Positions 62,877 to 64,000 of a stretch of DNA of 64,000 nucleotides are shown here, piece after piece. Made by a program: the position numbers and the translations under genes. Source of the stretch: Stieleria magnilauensis (GTDB taxonomy: Bacteria > Planctomycetota > Planctomycetia > Pirellulales > Pirellulaceae); NCBI GenBank assembly GCA_007753675.1, contig CP036432.1, forward strand, positions 4,748,394-4,812,393. The letters are read 5' to 3'. The notes below the pieces were generated by a model, which searched no databases, was not told where the DNA came from, and saw nothing but the letters and a program-made list of their open reading frames with translations. Numbering within the stretch: position 1 is the stretch's first letter; the number at the start of each line of letters is the position of its first letter.

Positions 62877-62993
62877 GCTCCATTTTCCTGTCAACTATTT
62901 TCCTGTCTCCCCTCTCCGAGCCCCAATTTTCTGCCCGCTATTTCTCTGCCAATCGTTTAGCAGCTTCCGTTGGGCATCGGCCAGCACCAATCG
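62877..62993 (+). repeat. Direct repeat copy A (~117 bp), left of the HIRAN-like gene
   Basis: Starts gctccattttcctgtcaact and ends gcatcggccagcaccaatcg. It aligns over its whole length with 63614-63730: the ends and the cctgtctccc-tctccgag part are nearly identical, the centre is diverged. The motif ttttc-tgtc / cctgcc recurs inside. Confidence 0.7.
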
Positions 62994-63108
62994 AATGCCC
63001 CCCAAACATTTCTTGCATCTTCCGTACCCGCGCGGCGCTGCGATGGCAATGCGCCGCGGTTATCCTTCACTCATCTAAGTCCAGCCGAAGAGAAGAGGAG
63101 CCCTCCCG

Positions 63109-63558
63109 TTGAAATTCTTAAAACGTCTCGTGGCCAAGCAAGAACTGCCCTCCACCTTGACTGACCGACTGTGGGGGCAGGAAGTGTTCGACGTCAACGT
63201 GACAGCGTTATCGACCAAGAGTTTGGACGTGTATTGGAAGGCGACGTCGAACGAATGGCGTCGCAAGGAGGGCGAACGTCATCTCTACGAATATCGGACC
63301 GATGTGACGCTTGTGTCGGACACTGAGAATCGTGCTCCGCATGCGATGCGCGTCGAAATCGCCGGAAAGGTGATTGGGCATTTGGGGCATTCCGACGCCC
63401 TTCAAATCTACCGTCGGTTGAACGATTTGGGATACAGCCAAATCCACTCCATCTGCCAGGCCAAGTTGGTCGGACGCACCGGCCACTGGGACGTAAAACT
63501 TGATTTGGATCTTCAGTTGTCCGATATCAGGTCCGCACGGCCAAAGCCCAACAACTAG
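63109..63558 (+). CDS. HIRAN-like small protein
   Basis: 149 residues; TTG start at 63109 with a strong GAGGAG site about nine bases before it. The middle resembles the HIRAN-like fold: LYEYRTDVTLVSDTENRAPHAMRVEIAGKVIGHLGHSDALQIYRRL, where the family has 'Np-D-nAv-V...g-VGylsr-A'. The end (CQAKLVGRTGHWDVKLDLDL) has the usual ARI-GG...W-V-LDL pattern. HIRAN domains are thought to recognise damaged DNA or DNA ends. Alone, without a helicase, the function is unknown. It lies between two direct ~117-bp repeats. Confidence 0.65.
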   Translation: MKFLKRLVAKQELPSTLTDRLWGQEVFDVNVTALSTKSLDVYWKATSNEWRRKEGERHLYEYRTDVTLVSDTENRAPHAMRVEIAGKVIGHLGHSDALQIYRRLNDLGYSQIHSICQAKLVGRTGHWDVKLDLDLQLSDIRSARPKPNN

Positions 63559-63903
63559 CTGATGAGCGACAGAGCGGCACGGCGACAAGTGGTCATTTCC
63601 GTGTCCCTGGTTGGCTCCATTTTCTTGTCAACCAGTTTCCTGTCTCCCATCTCCGAGCGTCTTTTTCCTGCCCTCCATTTTTCTGACACTCCTTCCGCAA
63701 CCCCCGCTGAGAATCGGCCAGAACCCATCGCCCGTCTCCATCATTTTGCCCCGCATCATTCTGCCCTCCTTCCGGCGACATCCATGGATGAGCCGCTGGA
63801 TTCCACGGGATCCGAGGGGCATTGCATCACCACCCGTTGCATGAACCCCTGTCAATCGTCGATACTTCCGCGATCATGACGAGCTAATCGGGGGGGGGAC
63901 GCA
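63559..63903. other. Intergenic region with repeat copy B and a G9 tract
   Basis: 345 bp without a convincing gene. The first half holds repeat copy B. A second part (63731-63860) has phrases such as catcattttgccccgcatcat that look like more repeat sequence. Just before the last gene there is a run of nine G (63890-63898), which overlaps its ribosome binding site. Confidence 0.55.
63614..63730 (+). repeat. Direct repeat copy B (~117 bp), right of the HIRAN-like gene
   Basis: Same orientation as copy A at 62877-62993, starting gctccattttcttgtcaacc and ending gaatcggccagaacccatcg. Together the copies frame a segment of about 735 bp containing one gene. Confidence 0.7.
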
Positions 63904-64000
63904 ATGCTGGCACGACTGAAGACGTTTACTTTGTTGGGCATCGAGGCGATGCCGGTCGACGTCGAAGTCGACATCTCCCCAGCCGCGATGCCGAAAACGA
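63904..64000 (+). CDS. Start of a YifB/ComM-type Mg-chelatase-like ATPase, cut by the window edge
   Basis: Only 32 codons are in the window: MLARLKTFTLLGIEAMPVDV followed by EVDISPAAMPKT. This matches the typical N-terminus of the YifB/ComM family (MLA-V-s-a-lGIea-pV-VEVDIS-GlP). The family is an AAA+ hexameric helicase in natural transformation (branch migration). The rest lies beyond base 64000, so intactness cannot be judged. The ribosome binding site is a run of nine G five bases before the ATG. Confidence 0.75.
   Translation, partial: MLARLKTFTLLGIEAMPVDVEVDISPAAMPKT

Overview
The window looks like chromosomal DNA of a planctomycete of the Rhodopirellula/Pirellulaceae type. This is inferred from content, not from a database search. 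The reasons are: arginine-rich LEPR-XLL-type N-termini on a surface protein and on a broken gene; several sulfatase genes or remnants; an MfnB-like (DUF556) protein; a PurS-PurS-PurL fusion; a large Ser/Thr kinase with a C-terminal repeat region; frequent TTG/GTG starts; and intergenic DNA crowded with short dispersed and tandem repeats.

Layout. 1-9.7 kb is housekeeping: the C-terminal part of an unknown protein, purL, a ferredoxin-like gene, leuS (convergent) and tdk. 9.8-19.5 kb holds a beta-barrel porin and a 2650-residue surface protein with ten near-identical 405-bp repeats. 19.9-31 kb holds gyrB, a CPBP protease/RNase D pair, an MfnB-like gene, a TraB/GumN-like secreted protein, two acyltransferases and a TPR membrane protein. 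30.2-36.6 kb is a minus-strand efflux operon (MarR regulator, adaptor, RND pump, PlsC) with a candidate MarR operator. 36.8-43.7 kb holds a Gfo/Idh/MocA oxidoreductase, a WD40 protein, an orphaned LEPR-XLL gene start, a seven-haem cytochrome with TPRs, and a PadR-CPBP pair with a candidate PadR operator. 43.7-46 kb holds two decaying sulfatase fragments and one intact sulfatase.

46.2-58.4 kb is the most interesting part: a probable ribosomally synthesised, modified peptide (RiPP) locus. Its genes are a fused aminoglycoside-phosphotransferase/HopA1-type protein (the two activities used for Ser/Thr dehydration in thioviridamide-type and class V lanthipeptide pathways), a 76-residue Ala/His then Gly/Pro/Gln-rich peptide directly upstream and translationally coupled to it, a sedolisin (S53) protease, a VAO-type FAD oxidase, an O-methyltransferase, a radical SAM protein of the 'RiPP maturation radical SAM protein 1' type, and a TonB-dependent receptor. 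The expected logic is phosphorylation/elimination, radical C-methylation, oxidation, methylation, proteolytic release and outer-membrane traffic. The precursor assignment and the product are unproven.

59-64 kb holds the Ser/Thr kinase, two small proteins (one HIRAN-like, lying between two direct ~117-bp repeats), and the start of a YifB/ComM-type gene cut by the window edge. No rRNA, tRNA or CRISPR array was recognised.
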